This document shows, piece after piece, positions 1 to 8,159 of a stretch of DNA of 8,354 nt. The notes beneath the pieces were generated by a model. It did no database searches and was not told where the DNA came from. It saw only the letters and a program-made list of their open reading frames with translations. Source of the stretch: Bacteroides sp. (GTDB taxonomy: Bacteria > Bacteroidota > Bacteroidia > Bacteroidales > Bacteroidaceae); contig DXOJ01000110.1 in assembly GCA_019412865.1 (NCBI GenBank), positions 1-8,354 on the forward strand, given 5' to 3'. How positions within the stretch are numbered: position 1 is the first letter of the stretch; each line of letters begins with the position of its first letter. The position numbers and the translations under genes were made by a program.

Positions 1-218
1 TAAGTATAATACGTAACGTGGGAAATACACACAGTTAAATTATGTTTTTTTTGATGGGTCATGCAAATTTGTGAAACATTTCTTTTTCCCCAATGTGCAA
101 AATCATTTTTTGCAAAAGTCTAATTTGATGTTTATCTGTATTTTTATCACTAATTCTATATTAACCTGAGTTCGATATAATTTTAGAATTGAATAAAGTA
201 TTGTGGCATTGGTTCAAA

Positions 219-244
219 CTCCACATCAATGGAGGGCTTTTTTT
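219..244 (+). terminator. Possible weak intrinsic terminator, plus strand
   Basis: A 5-bp stem (CTCCA 219-223 with TGGAG 230-234, six-base loop) is followed after GGC by a run of seven T (238-244). The stem is short and three bases separate it from the T run, so it is a marginal intrinsic terminator. It would end a transcript entering from the left of the window, whose gene is not visible. Confidence 0.25.
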
Positions 245-245
245 A

Positions 246-348
246 AAGACATCATTGCTGTCCACCCTAAAAAAGGTGAACAGCAATGATGTGAGAGATA
301 CAAAGTATGGTTCAATATGATATTCTTTTATCTATAAGACATCATTGC
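246..348. repeat. 13-bp direct repeat, one copy inside the hairpin arm
   Basis: The 13-mer AAGACATCATTGC occurs at 246-258 and again at 336-348, 90 bp apart. The first copy forms the outer part of the left arm of the 249-292 hairpin, and the right arm (283-292) is its inverted copy. The segment therefore carries three copies of the ACATCATTGC core. In operon RNA the 336-348 copy could pair with the 283-292 arm instead of the 249-258 arm, giving two mutually exclusive folds. Confidence 0.6.
249..292 (-). terminator. Long 3' hairpin of the operon, possible terminator or 3' end stabiliser
   Basis: An 18-base inverted repeat (249-266 with 275-292) encloses an 8-base loop. The only imperfection, 262 against 279, is a C-A mismatch in plus-strand RNA but a G-U wobble in minus-strand RNA, so the fold favours the operon transcript. 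On the minus strand the stem is followed only by CTTT and then an A run, so it lacks a proper U tract. It starts 63 nt past the stop of the last gene. It could be a non-canonical terminator, a stem that blocks 3' exonucleases, or the trace of a small repeat element. Confidence 0.5.
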
Positions 349-355
349 CCATAGA

Positions 356-889
356 TTATAATGCAGGCTTTTTTACGATATTTAATACAATCTCCGTATA
401 AAATTCACCTTTGGAAATATACTTATTCTGAGAAGTGATGTTTTTCATTTTAATTGTCAAAGCGTAATCTTGCTTATCTTTTACACTTTCCAGTTCCGAC
501 CAATCTGAAATGTTTAAAGTGACAGGCTCTGATTTATTCTCACCTGCTTTAATTTTCAGATTGCTCGCACTCAACTCTATTTTACTATTACTGATAGGAA
601 TATTACATTCTATTTCCACATCTACAATAATATCATGAGTTGCAGCTTTAGACGTCATGACGATGTACTGAATATTGACCTTACCATCTACACCATTTTC
701 TCGTGAATGATTTAGTGTAAATGAAGGTAACGGTTTCAAGTAATTAGACGGATGCAAAGTTACATAAGTAGTGTTCCATTTGCTACCGGATTGCGCAGCA
801 GTCAGATCGTCATCATCACAAGAAGCCAAAGATATCACAGTCCCCATCAAAACGATCAATAAAATATACACAAAAAAATTCTTTTTCAT
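356..889 (-). CDS. Short DUF1735-like surface lipoprotein (putative glycan-binding)
   Basis: This is a 177-aa lipoprotein and the last gene of the operon. The protein starts MKKN, has a hydrophobic segment of about 17 residues and a lipobox (SLASC, Cys24), followed directly by four Asp. Acidic residues after the lipid-bearing Cys are the known Bacteroidetes surface-export signal. The body is rich in beta strands and looks like the DUF1735 (BT_3987-type N-terminal) fold seen in Sus-linked lipoproteins. That assignment is tentative because the match is by pattern only. It has no LamG or catalytic domain, so the likely role is surface glycan binding or scaffolding. A start at 922 is also open and would overlap the upstream gene by 10 nt, but it would add 11 residues before a normal signal peptide. 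The 889 start leaves a 23-nt gap and gives a standard lipoprotein leader, so it is preferred. Confidence 0.8.
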   Translation of the reverse strand: MKKNFFVYILLIVLMGTVISLASCDDDDLTAAQSGSKWNTTYVTLHPSNYLKPLPSFTLNHSRENGVDGKVNIQYIVMTSKAATHDIIVDVEIECNIPISNSKIELSASNLKIKAGENKSEPVTLNISDWSELESVKDKQDYALTIKMKNITSQNKYISKGEFYTEIVLNIVKKPAL

Positions 890-912
890 AACTGATACTT
901 TTAAAATATTTT

Positions 913-2112
913 TCACTTCCACTCAGTAGCTCCATCGGTTGATAAAATACCATTAATCCACTTAGGAGTAATAGACGTGGTTAAAGTATGCCCCTTACCT
1001 GTTGCATCTTGAAATACATTCCCATTTCCTTCATTGAACTTCCAATAGGCTTCCAATCCAGGCGATTTTGGACTTGTGACGGTCATATTATTTTGAATCT
1101 GATTCGCAGTTCTAGCTACAGACCATATACGCGCTTCACTTATTAATATTTTACATCCCCTCCAACGACTATATGGATCGTCTCCTTTGCAGAACCAATT
1201 GACATCGGAGAATGTGGTAGCTCCAGTCGGAATAGGTATTACACCACTGTCTTTCCCGTTTATATAAAGACGATAACTGGAACCATCGGAAACTAGAGCG
1301 AGATGTTGCCACTTGTTAGGTTCAAAAGAATTACTTGGATTTAAATAAATACGATTACGCCCAACAATTTGCACCAATGAATGCGCCTTATGCTGATCAT
1401 TATTTGATTGAGGATCTTCAAAACGCAGCAATACAAAATTCAAATCATCACCTCCATTCTTAAATACAGCCCTGTCACGGTCACTCGTATTAGATACTTG
1501 GAAACGAACTTCAACGGTATATTGAGCATAAGTTTCCGGTGATTCCTTAAATTTGTCCGCTTTCAAATCAGCTCCCCCATCAAACATCGGAGCTGAGAAC
1601 TCAAGGATATTTTCAGCCAAAATGACAAATGATCCCGTCTCAGACATAGCTTCCACATCACCATTTTTAAGTTTTAACTTCAAAGGTAACGCATACGACT
1701 CACCAGAGTTCGACATTTCAGGAGTGAAAGCTTTTAAAGATATTGGCACAGAAGTAGTAGCATATTCGCCGGCTTTCACTACAATATCTTCGGGTAAAGT
1801 GTAGCCACTTTGAGGCAATACAGCATATAGCGTTCCATTTGCTTTATTATATCTTTCAAGAATGGCTTGATCGATTATCAGCTCATAGTGATTATCTAAA
1901 GAGGAAGCATTACTGAGATGCACGCTTATATCAGTCAAGCTCTCTCCTTTGGGTTGAACAGTTACCTTTTTGCTTGTATTAGATAAAGCTTCTTCAATAT
2001 AAGCATGCGCACTTAACCCGTCATTCTTTGCGTCATCACAGCCTATAAAAGCTCCCATTCCAATAATAGCCAATGGAATAAAAAGTTTTCTTATAATATT
2101 TACTTGTTTCAT
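913..2112 (-). CDS. DUF1735 and LamG domain surface lipoprotein (putative surface glycan-binding protein)
   Basis: This is a 399-aa lipoprotein. The signal peptide ends in the lipobox AFIGC (Cys25) followed by Asp-Asp, consistent with export to the cell surface. Residues about 38-166 resemble DUF1735, including the typical stretch with DQAILERYN and LPQSGYTLP near 81-106. Residues about 170-390 form a LamG/concanavalin A-like lectin domain: an NKWQHLALVSDG strand near 266-277, YRLYINGKDSG at 280-290, an ISEARIW strand near 324-330, and YWKFNEGNG near 356-364. Proteins of this layout (for example BT_3986 of B. thetaiotaomicron) sit next to GH18 enzymes in N-glycan PULs. The LamG domain probably binds carbohydrate or protein-linked glycan and holds substrate for the adjacent GH18 enzyme. 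No glycosidase motif is visible, so a catalytic role is unlikely. It starts 10 nt after the GH18 gene, so the two are co-transcribed. Confidence 0.88.
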   Translation of the reverse strand: MKQVNIIRKLFIPLAIIGMGAFIGCDDAKNDGLSAHAYIEEALSNTSKKVTVQPKGESLTDISVHLSNASSLDNHYELIIDQAILERYNKANGTLYAVLPQSGYTLPEDIVVKAGEYATTSVPISLKAFTPEMSNSGESYALPLKLKLKNGDVEAMSETGSFVILAENILEFSAPMFDGGADLKADKFKESPETYAQYTVEVRFQVSNTSDRDRAVFKNGGDDLNFVLLRFEDPQSNNDQHKAHSLVQIVGRNRIYLNPSNSFEPNKWQHLALVSDGSSYRLYINGKDSGVIPIPTGATTFSDVNWFCKGDDPYSRWRGCKILISEARIWSVARTANQIQNNMTVTSPKSPGLEAYWKFNEGNGNVFQDATGKGHTLTTSITPKWINGILSTDGATEWK

Positions 2113-2122
2113 AATTTTACAT

Positions 2123-3229
2123 TTAATATTTAACTAAAGAAAGAGCTGAAGGATTCATTATCTGGATAGCGTTTCGCAAATATCTATAGTCAGGAGTTGT
2201 ACCATATTCGGCTTCCATATGATAAGTTCCCATCCCACCTTTACGAAACCCGTTTTGGGGTTGCCAACGAGCCATTCCTTCCACAGACTTCATCCTGTTA
2301 CCGGCAGGATCGGTAAAATTATATCCTCCATTCAAGGCTACATCTACCGCTTCTATAGTTTCCGTTACAATCAATTTATTGGTCACTTCTTCTTCTGTTA
2401 AAACTGAAGCGAAATGACTAATTTGCCTATTTAACCGCCATTCCAAATCACTTTCGCCACTACAGCGATATGATTGTAAAATAAAGTAATCAAAACAGCC
2501 ACCCATTTCTGCAGGAAAAGCTTCCGGCTCCCCATCTACAACAAGAAGCTTTTCAACTCCCTGAGGGCTTTCTGCTTTAGGTCCTATACGCTTAGCCATA
2601 GTTTGAATAAATAAATGCGCACGAGACTTTGGTCTCCACATTTCCTTATTTGTTTCAAAAGGTTGTGAATAACTGGGTTCGGCATCCAAATCGAATCCAT
2701 CGAGATTGTACTTATCAATAGTGTCACATACAGCATTAGCATATTTCACAATTGCAGCATTAATAGATTCTTCATCTCCCGGTTTCCATCCCCAGAACTC
2801 GTGTTGCCAGTCATTCCACGAACCTTCAAAATCGGCAGGTTGTTCCGGAGTAATTCCGTCTCCAATTTGAAACATCAATATACAAGCCAAGGCTTTCAAA
2901 CCCTTTTTCTCTTGTACAAACTTCAAATCGGCTTTTTTAGCTTCTGTCAAGCTATGCCATCCTCCCCAAATAGAAACAAAGTCTACACTATCAGGGAGGC
3001 CAGCTAATGAGCTTTTTACATTGGTACCTTCCCCTGCCCATCCTCCGAACCATCCGAATAATACTGAATGAGGAGATTTTTTATATGCCCGTAAAGCAGC
3101 ATAATATTCTTCAGATATCATTTCTTCCGAAAAATGTTTCGCTTCGATTTCTGTCCAATCGTCACAGGCTATCAAACAGCCCGTTATTATGAAAGCAAAA
3201 ATTATATATAGTAAATATATTTTCTTCAT
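2123..3229 (-). CDS. GH18 endo-beta-N-acetylglucosaminidase-like lipoprotein
   Basis: This is a 368-aa GH18-family protein, most like secreted bacterial endoglycosidases (EndoF/EndoH type) that cut the GlcNAc-GlcNAc core of N-glycans. The catalytic signature DGFDLDAE lies at 177-184. Asp182 and the proton-donor Glu184 of the DxxDxDxE motif are intact. Other barrel strands are visible: LFGWFGGW (57-64), FVSIWGGW (84-91), ALACILMF (113-120) and FILQSY (249-254), whose Gln252/Tyr254 fit the QxY pair that stabilises the oxazolinium intermediate in GH18 endoglycosidases. The leader has two possible lipobox Cys (18 and 22). Cys22 is followed by acidic DDWTE, suggesting surface display. The gene lies 21 nt after susD and 10 nt before the DUF1735-LamG gene. 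Some PUL-encoded GH18 homologues are binding proteins that have lost activity, but the intact residues argue for an active enzyme. The exact substrate (high-mannose, complex or another GlcNAc glycan) cannot be read from the sequence. Confidence 0.88.
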   Translation of the reverse strand: MKKIYLLYIIFAFIITGCLIACDDWTEIEAKHFSEEMISEEYYAALRAYKKSPHSVLFGWFGGWAGEGTNVKSSLAGLPDSVDFVSIWGGWHSLTEAKKADLKFVQEKKGLKALACILMFQIGDGITPEQPADFEGSWNDWQHEFWGWKPGDEESINAAIVKYANAVCDTIDKYNLDGFDLDAEPSYSQPFETNKEMWRPKSRAHLFIQTMAKRIGPKAESPQGVEKLLVVDGEPEAFPAEMGGCFDYFILQSYRCSGESDLEWRLNRQISHFASVLTEEEVTNKLIVTETIEAVDVALNGGYNFTDPAGNRMKSVEGMARWQPQNGFRKGGMGTYHMEAEYGTTPDYRYLRNAIQIMNPSALSLVKY

Positions 3230-3250
3230 ATCATACGTATTTATAAGTTC

Positions 3251-4798
3251 CTAATTCTTTTTAGCCCATTTCAATTCAGTCACCTCATTATCCGGACCAT
3301 CCAAGAAAGTAACTCCCTGAGTATAATTCGTTTTATTGTTTTGAGCTTCTGTATAAGGAAAAGCCAGACGACGCATACCACGCTTGCTATCAACTCCACT
3401 GAAAGACAAATTATCAATACATGGATATAATTCCGGGTATCCTGTCCGCCGATATTCAGCCCATGCTTCCATACCTAACGGATAGTTGGCAATCCACTTC
3501 TGAGTGATGATACGTTGGAAATTTTTCCCAGTCAATAGATTATCGCCTTCTTCCCATTTCACAGAGACGGTATTACTGATTGTACTCGGTGCTTTTTGAA
3601 TATTATCATATTGATGAGATACGGTAGGAGCATCCTCTATATTCATGTAATCCGAATCCGAAACTTGATATTGCTGCATAGATAGAGTAATACCTTCTTC
3701 ATAATACTGTTTGGCACTTTTTTCTCCGACATTCCATCCTCTAAGTTTTCCTTCCGCCCGTAAAAAAGCAGTCTCGGCAGCACAAAAAACCATAAGTGGA
3801 TTTGTCCCTGATATTTCAGGGATTGAAAACACTTGTATATTTCCCTTATTAAATTTACCATCACCAGTACGCATACCTACGTACTGATCCGTTTTTCCCG
3901 GAATGGTGGATTTCTTAAAGAAAGCCGATCTACGCGGATCCTTATAAGCATTCATATAATCTACAATATTGGCATTGATGCGCAAATCACCCCAACTGAC
4001 AGCTGCCAGATGATAAGGATTGTTCTGGCTTCCGCAAGCAAGCATCGCATTGTCGTTATTTGCCTCGACAATTCCTGCTTCACTGGCAATCGCAGTTTCA
4101 GCTGCTTCTTTTGCCATTTCCGGCCAAGCGTTACTGATTCGCATCGCAACACGCAACTTCATAGAATTTGCTAGTCGAGCCCATTTGGAATAGTCTCCAT
4201 TAAAAACCGGATCATTCTCTCCCAAAGGTGTGTGCCCATTCGTTTCTTTATGATAGGCAAACAATACAGTAGCGGCCTGAGTTAAATCATTGAGAATATT
4301 CTTGTAAACCTCTTCTTGCATATCATAGACTACGTAAAAGTTTCCTTTTTGAATCTGACTGTATGGCATGGGACCATAACAGTCGGTCACACGAAGCATG
4401 GTTATAGCTCTGATTAACCGAGCAAACGAGTAGTAATGTCCGGATGAGTTTGTAGCTTCTTGTATTTGAAAGAAGTTGCCATATATCTTTTCAAAAGGAG
4501 TATTCCATGGATTCTTATTCCAATCAGCACTTGGATTAAACGTACTGAAATTTGTACCTGCCCACCGATTAGACACAGTAAAATATCCGCCAAACTGGCC
4601 TACCATCTGGTCCTGCATCTGAGAATCATTCTGTTGTATGTTGACAATTGTCTCAATCATAGGTTTTGCCAATGTAGCAGGGTCCGCTTGATGAATTTGA
4701 TACTGGTTAGTGTTATACTTTTCAAACTCATCGGTACAACCTGTTATCAGCATTAACATAGATGTCCCCAATATTATTTTTCGTATATATTTTTTCAT
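3251..4798 (-). CDS. SusD/RagB-family starch-binding-like outer membrane lipoprotein
   Basis: This is a 515-aa SusD-like protein, the surface lid that captures oligosaccharide and delivers it to the SusC channel. The leader ends in the lipobox LITGC (Cys21), followed by TDEFEKYNTN, a common start for SusD-like proteins of the SusD-like_2 type. Family features are the helical TPR-like region with FARLIRAITMLRVTDCYG near the first third, a WARLANSMKLRVAMRI-like segment in the middle, and a C-terminal stretch with RRLAFPYTEAQNN. Length is normal for the family. It begins 12 nt after the susC stop, the usual tight SusC-SusD coupling. The recognised glycan is not predictable from sequence, though the adjacent GH18 gene points to a GlcNAc-containing oligosaccharide. 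Confidence 0.95.
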   Translation of the reverse strand: MKKYIRKIILGTSMLMLITGCTDEFEKYNTNQYQIHQADPATLAKPMIETIVNIQQNDSQMQDQMVGQFGGYFTVSNRWAGTNFSTFNPSADWNKNPWNTPFEKIYGNFFQIQEATNSSGHYYSFARLIRAITMLRVTDCYGPMPYSQIQKGNFYVVYDMQEEVYKNILNDLTQAATVLFAYHKETNGHTPLGENDPVFNGDYSKWARLANSMKLRVAMRISNAWPEMAKEAAETAIASEAGIVEANNDNAMLACGSQNNPYHLAAVSWGDLRINANIVDYMNAYKDPRRSAFFKKSTIPGKTDQYVGMRTGDGKFNKGNIQVFSIPEISGTNPLMVFCAAETAFLRAEGKLRGWNVGEKSAKQYYEEGITLSMQQYQVSDSDYMNIEDAPTVSHQYDNIQKAPSTISNTVSVKWEEGDNLLTGKNFQRIITQKWIANYPLGMEAWAEYRRTGYPELYPCIDNLSFSGVDSKRGMRRLAFPYTEAQNNKTNYTQGVTFLDGPDNEVTELKWAKKN

Positions 4799-4810
4799 TT
4801 AATAAGCTTT

Positions 4811-7800
4811 TTAGAATTGAACTTTCACATTGAAACCCACATTACGTAAACTAGGCTGCATAAAATAGTCAACATTCATATAGTAATTGCTAGCGGTAGA
4901 AGCCGACAATTCCGGATCAAAAGGAGCTTTGCAATAAATCATCCATAAATTGCGTCCGACCACTCCCAATGTTATGTTCGCTATATTTTTAAACCACTTT
5001 TTAGGTAGTGTGTAGTTTAAACTCAGCTCCTGAAGCCGTATGTTAGTCGCATCATACAGATAGTAACGACCATAACCTCCTTCACCTGTTGAGATCGCCT
5101 GATAATAACTCTGCGCATCAACGACTCCTTTATTGATGGGTATTCCGCCATTATCTCGAGTGATAGCAGAGACTTTTGAAGCCCCATAATAGTCTAAGAC
5201 ACCCTGAGTAGCCGAATAAACTAAACCACCGACTCTAGCAGACAAAACAATGCCTAAATTGACGCCTTTGTACGTAAACTGATTCACCCAGCCCAGATTA
5301 TAATCTGCATTCAAATCCCCCACTTTAGTCGGGGTATTAGAACTGGTAATACCAGGCTTACCATTTACCAGTTTTATATTTCCATTATTATCTTTGCTCA
5401 GTTGATTATATACATAAATATCAGTCATGCTACCTCCTTCTGTCAGAATGACTCTAGGAGCGACATTTTCTTTACCCAACCATCCCACAGGCAACTCATT
5501 CATTTGAATAATTTCGCCGGTCACATAGTTGGTTGTCCCAGAAGCAAGTCTTTTTACTTTATTTCGGTTTAAGGTGAAGGTCGCATTAGATGACCAGCCA
5601 AAACCCGCCCATTCATCTTGGAATCCCAAAGCCAATTCCAAACCTTGATTCTGAACATTACCGGCTTGAATAATAGCTTTACTATAACCTGATGATGAAG
5701 GTATATCTACCTTGAATGTCTGATTGGTGGTACTCGAACGGTAATAGGTTGCATCTAAATGAAATCTATTTTTCCAAAACTTCAGATTTAAGCCAATTTC
5801 CCACGATTTGGTTTTTTCAGGCTTCATATCTTCCATGGGGTACACAGTAGGATTTGCCCAATTATGGGTCTGACTGTTGTATTCATATCCCGGATTAGTC
5901 AGAAAACGATCAAATGAAGAAGCCACCATCGTATAGGAGCCACGTACTTTTGCATAAGTTATCCATTCGGGCATTTTAAACATTTCGGACAAAACTGCCG
6001 ATAATCCAACAGAAGGATAGAAGAAGGATTTCTGTTTGGAATAAGCCAATTTGGAGTCCCAATCATTACGTCCGGTGAGCGTTAAATACAACTGGCTTTT
6101 CCAACTGACTTCCACATTGGCAAAGATACTTTGAATTTCATCCTGATAACCGGAAGGATCCGGCTTATAATTCGCATTAAAATTAATGTTATTATATTCA
6201 AAGAAGTTAGGAATAATCAAATCACCTGCTATCAACATCTGATCCATGGAGGTGTGATATAAAGATGTTCCCAGATTGGCATTCAGGCGAAAATCGCCAA
6301 ATGTTCTGTCTATGCTGGCTAACAAATCTAAATATAAAGCGCGTTCTTGGCGCATCGAATTTTCCAAACCTCCATTAAGACCACAAAAGGTTGTTAATGT
6401 AGATGCTGCCATTTCTTTTTTGTTACGATAATCGGAATTGTCCAGATTCACACGCCCAGTGAAATTGAGCCAACTGTTTACGTTCCATTTTAAAGAGACA
6501 TTCAAGTTATAACGCTTTTTATCGGAAGTGCGGCGAATGTTATTTTGTGTCCAATACGGATTTTGCATTGATAAGCTACCATCTCCATAGGGCCAGTATT
6601 GAGTCATAAATCCGTATTGAGTGTTATAACGTTCGTATAAGCGGACTTCATTAAAATCATCTCCTCGAGGAAATAAATATAAGGATGTCAGCGGATTATA
6701 ATATTGACCTTGAGATACCATATTCTTATTATTCTGAACAATATATTGGGCACCTAAATCTAGAATCAATTTGTCATTCAAAAGAGAGGTTGTATTTCTT
6801 CCTGTGAAATTGTAACGATTGTAACGATTATTAGGCAGGATACCGGCAGAATTGGTCGTAGAAGCAGAAAGATAAGTTTGATTTTTTGCGCTACCACCCG
6901 AAATGGAAACTGAGTTAATAATATTAGATCCAGTATTAAAGAAATCTTTTGGATTATATCGTTTATCTGTCAAGTCTCCCCAACTAAACAAGGAAGAACT
7001 TGTTCCATAACGATTTTGCATTTCAGGCATAATATATGCTTTAGAAAAAGTTGTACTATTGGACACACTAACTGAAATCTTTTCTTTCAAGCCTTTCTTA
7101 GTCGTTACCAAAACCACACCATTGGCAGCGGCAGAACCATATAATGCCGCGGCCGAAGAGCCGGTCATCATACTGATACTTTGAATATCATCCGGATTCA
7201 AGTCCGCAATTGCATCTGAACCTCCCATTGTACCGTATTGCCCATCACCACCGCTTGAACCTGTATTAAATACGGGTATACCATCAATCACGTATAAGGC
7301 ATTGTTATCTTTGGTCAAAGACTTCATACCACGCATCACAACACGAGCGGCTCCACCAGCACCTGTAGCACCACTATTAATTTGTACACCTGCCACCTTA
7401 CCAGTTAATGAATTCATGAAGTTAGCATCTTTGACAGCTGTTAAGGCCTCTCCTTTTATTTGTTGAACATTGTAGGCCAAAGCTTTCTCCGAGCGTTTGA
7501 TACCTAATGCCGTTACAACGACTTCATCCAATTCTTCTGTATCTTCATCCAAGGTAATATTCAGTTGAGACTGTCCATTGAATACGAGGTTCTTTGATTT
7601 ATAGCCTATAAAAGAAATGGTAAGAACATCACCGATGTAGATATTGTCCAAGTGAAAATTTCCATCCATAGACGTAATGGTTCCTTTGCCGTCTTTTATA
7701 GCAATAGACGCGCCGATGATCGGACCAGTCGCGTCACTGACCATTCCGGAAACAGAATAGGATTTTGTCTTTTTATTAACAAGTTTCTTAACGAACAACA

Positions 7801-8146
7801 CTATTCGTTGCCCTGAAACCTTCCAGTCTAAAGATGAATCTTCCAATAATGAACTTAATATCTCATCAATATCTGTAGAGGTAATATTTATTGATGTTTT
7901 ATGTGATAGTTCAACATCATTGTTGTAGAAAAAATTAAATGTGCTTTGTTTCTCGATGCTAGTGATTACTTCTGATATAGGCACATTTTTAAAATTTAGT
8001 TTTATGCTTTGCTTATTATTTTGTGCAAGAGCAAAACTAGAAATCAGAAGTGACAATATCGTCAAACAAATGCTCTTTGATAGTGAAAAAACATGAGCCG
8101 AACGATATTTTTTATAAAAAGTTTGGCGCTTTCTTGAATTTATCAT
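4811..8146 (-). CDS. SusC/RagA-family TonB-dependent outer membrane transporter with STN signalling domain
   Basis: This 1111-aa protein imports oligosaccharides across the outer membrane using TonB energy. A long basic N-region precedes the signal peptide, with likely cleavage after FALA (residue 41). Residues about 47-119 form an STN domain, the periplasmic module that contacts a FecR-like anti-sigma factor. About 131-199 is a carboxypeptidase-regulatory-like (CarbopepD_reg_2) beta domain. The TonB-box region (EELDEVVVTALGIKR) lies near 204-218. The plug domain follows, with the SusC hallmarks ALYVIDGIPVFN and the ALYGSAAANGVVLVTTKKG segment. The rest is the 22-strand barrel, ending in Phe as expected for BAM substrates. 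The STN domain distinguishes it from SusC proteins controlled by hybrid two-component systems and points to ECF sigma control. It starts 163 nt after a probable anti-sigma gene end, and its leader is covered by a candidate antisense RNA. The start at 8146 has no clear Shine-Dalgarno, as is usual in Bacteroidetes. It is the only start giving the complete signal peptide with no gap. Confidence 0.96.
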   Translation of the reverse strand: MINSRKRQTFYKKYRSAHVFSLSKSICLTILSLLISSFALAQNNKQSIKLNFKNVPISEVITSIEKQSTFNFFYNNDVELSHKTSINITSTDIDEILSSLLEDSSLDWKVSGQRIVLFVKKLVNKKTKSYSVSGMVSDATGPIIGASIAIKDGKGTITSMDGNFHLDNIYIGDVLTISFIGYKSKNLVFNGQSQLNITLDEDTEELDEVVVTALGIKRSEKALAYNVQQIKGEALTAVKDANFMNSLTGKVAGVQINSGATGAGGAARVVMRGMKSLTKDNNALYVIDGIPVFNTGSSGGDGQYGTMGGSDAIADLNPDDIQSISMMTGSSAAALYGSAAANGVVLVTTKKGLKEKISVSVSNSTTFSKAYIMPEMQNRYGTSSSLFSWGDLTDKRYNPKDFFNTGSNIINSVSISGGSAKNQTYLSASTTNSAGILPNNRYNRYNFTGRNTTSLLNDKLILDLGAQYIVQNNKNMVSQGQYYNPLTSLYLFPRGDDFNEVRLYERYNTQYGFMTQYWPYGDGSLSMQNPYWTQNNIRRTSDKKRYNLNVSLKWNVNSWLNFTGRVNLDNSDYRNKKEMAASTLTTFCGLNGGLENSMRQERALYLDLLASIDRTFGDFRLNANLGTSLYHTSMDQMLIAGDLIIPNFFEYNNINFNANYKPDPSGYQDEIQSIFANVEVSWKSQLYLTLTGRNDWDSKLAYSKQKSFFYPSVGLSAVLSEMFKMPEWITYAKVRGSYTMVASSFDRFLTNPGYEYNSQTHNWANPTVYPMEDMKPEKTKSWEIGLNLKFWKNRFHLDATYYRSSTTNQTFKVDIPSSSGYSKAIIQAGNVQNQGLELALGFQDEWAGFGWSSNATFTLNRNKVKRLASGTTNYVTGEIIQMNELPVGWLGKENVAPRVILTEGGSMTDIYVYNQLSKDNNGNIKLVNGKPGITSSNTPTKVGDLNADYNLGWVNQFTYKGVNLGIVLSARVGGLVYSATQGVLDYYGASKVSAITRDNGGIPINKGVVDAQSYYQAISTGEGGYGRYYLYDATNIRLQELSLNYTLPKKWFKNIANITLGVVGRNLWMIYCKAPFDPELSASTASNYYMNVDYFMQPSLRNVGFNVKVQF
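6811..6828. repeat. 9-bp tandem duplication inside the susC-like gene
   Basis: TGTAACGAT occurs twice in tandem. It encodes the repeated tripeptide in NRYNRYN within the barrel of the transporter and keeps the frame. It is probably a small slippage-prone duplication with no obvious function. Confidence 0.6.
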
Positions 8147-8153
8147 ACTTTTA
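8122..8153 (+). promoter_or_regulatory. Bacteroides-type promoter reading away from susC
   Basis: TTTG at 8122-8125 is followed after exactly 20 bases by TACTTTTA at 8146-8153. This matches the Bacteroides housekeeping consensus TTTG-N19-21-TAnnTTTG at every fixed position but the last. It faces right, and its -7 box begins on the first base of the susC start codon (8144-8146). A start site near 8158-8161 is expected, just ahead of the two hairpins of the antisense RNA candidate. Confidence 0.6.
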
Positions 8154-8159
8154 TAAATT

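Larger units (their letters stand above)
1..355. other. Gene-free AT-rich region downstream of the operon
   Basis: No convincing coding sequence lies in these 355 bases on either strand. The region is very AT-rich. It contains a small hairpin at 96-102/108-114 (7 A/T-rich pairs, TGCAAAA against TTTTGCA), a weak plus-strand terminator-like hairpin at 219-244, and a long hairpin at 249-292 with an extra copy of part of its arm at 336-348. It serves as the 3' flank of the PUL operon. Whatever gene lies to the left is outside the window, so it is not possible to say whether it converges with this operon. Confidence 0.7.

Noticed and set aside
160..182. Sequence around TTAACCTGAGTTCGATATAA, suspected as an insertion sequence end
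   Set aside because: It looks vaguely familiar from Bacteroides intergenic regions, but no matching inverted end, target duplication or transposase is visible in the window.
204..234. GGTTCAAAC stretch resembling a tRNA T-loop, as at an integration site
   Set aside because: T-stem pairing fails, and no acceptor, D or anticodon arm can be folded upstream, so it is neither a tRNA nor a tRNA 3' fragment.
356..922. Longer version of the last gene starting at 922
   Set aside because: It adds 11 residues ahead of a standard MKKN lipoprotein leader and overlaps the upstream gene. The start at 889 is simpler.
1553..1804. 83-aa plus-strand open frame inside the LamG gene
   Set aside because: Shadow of the minus-strand gene, which has clear domain evidence. 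The other plus-strand frames inside the GH18 and susD genes are rejected for the same reason.
3643..3864. 73-aa minus-strand frame inside the susD-like gene
   Set aside because: Out-of-frame shadow of an intact SusD protein. The same applies to the 63-aa frame at 3961-4152.
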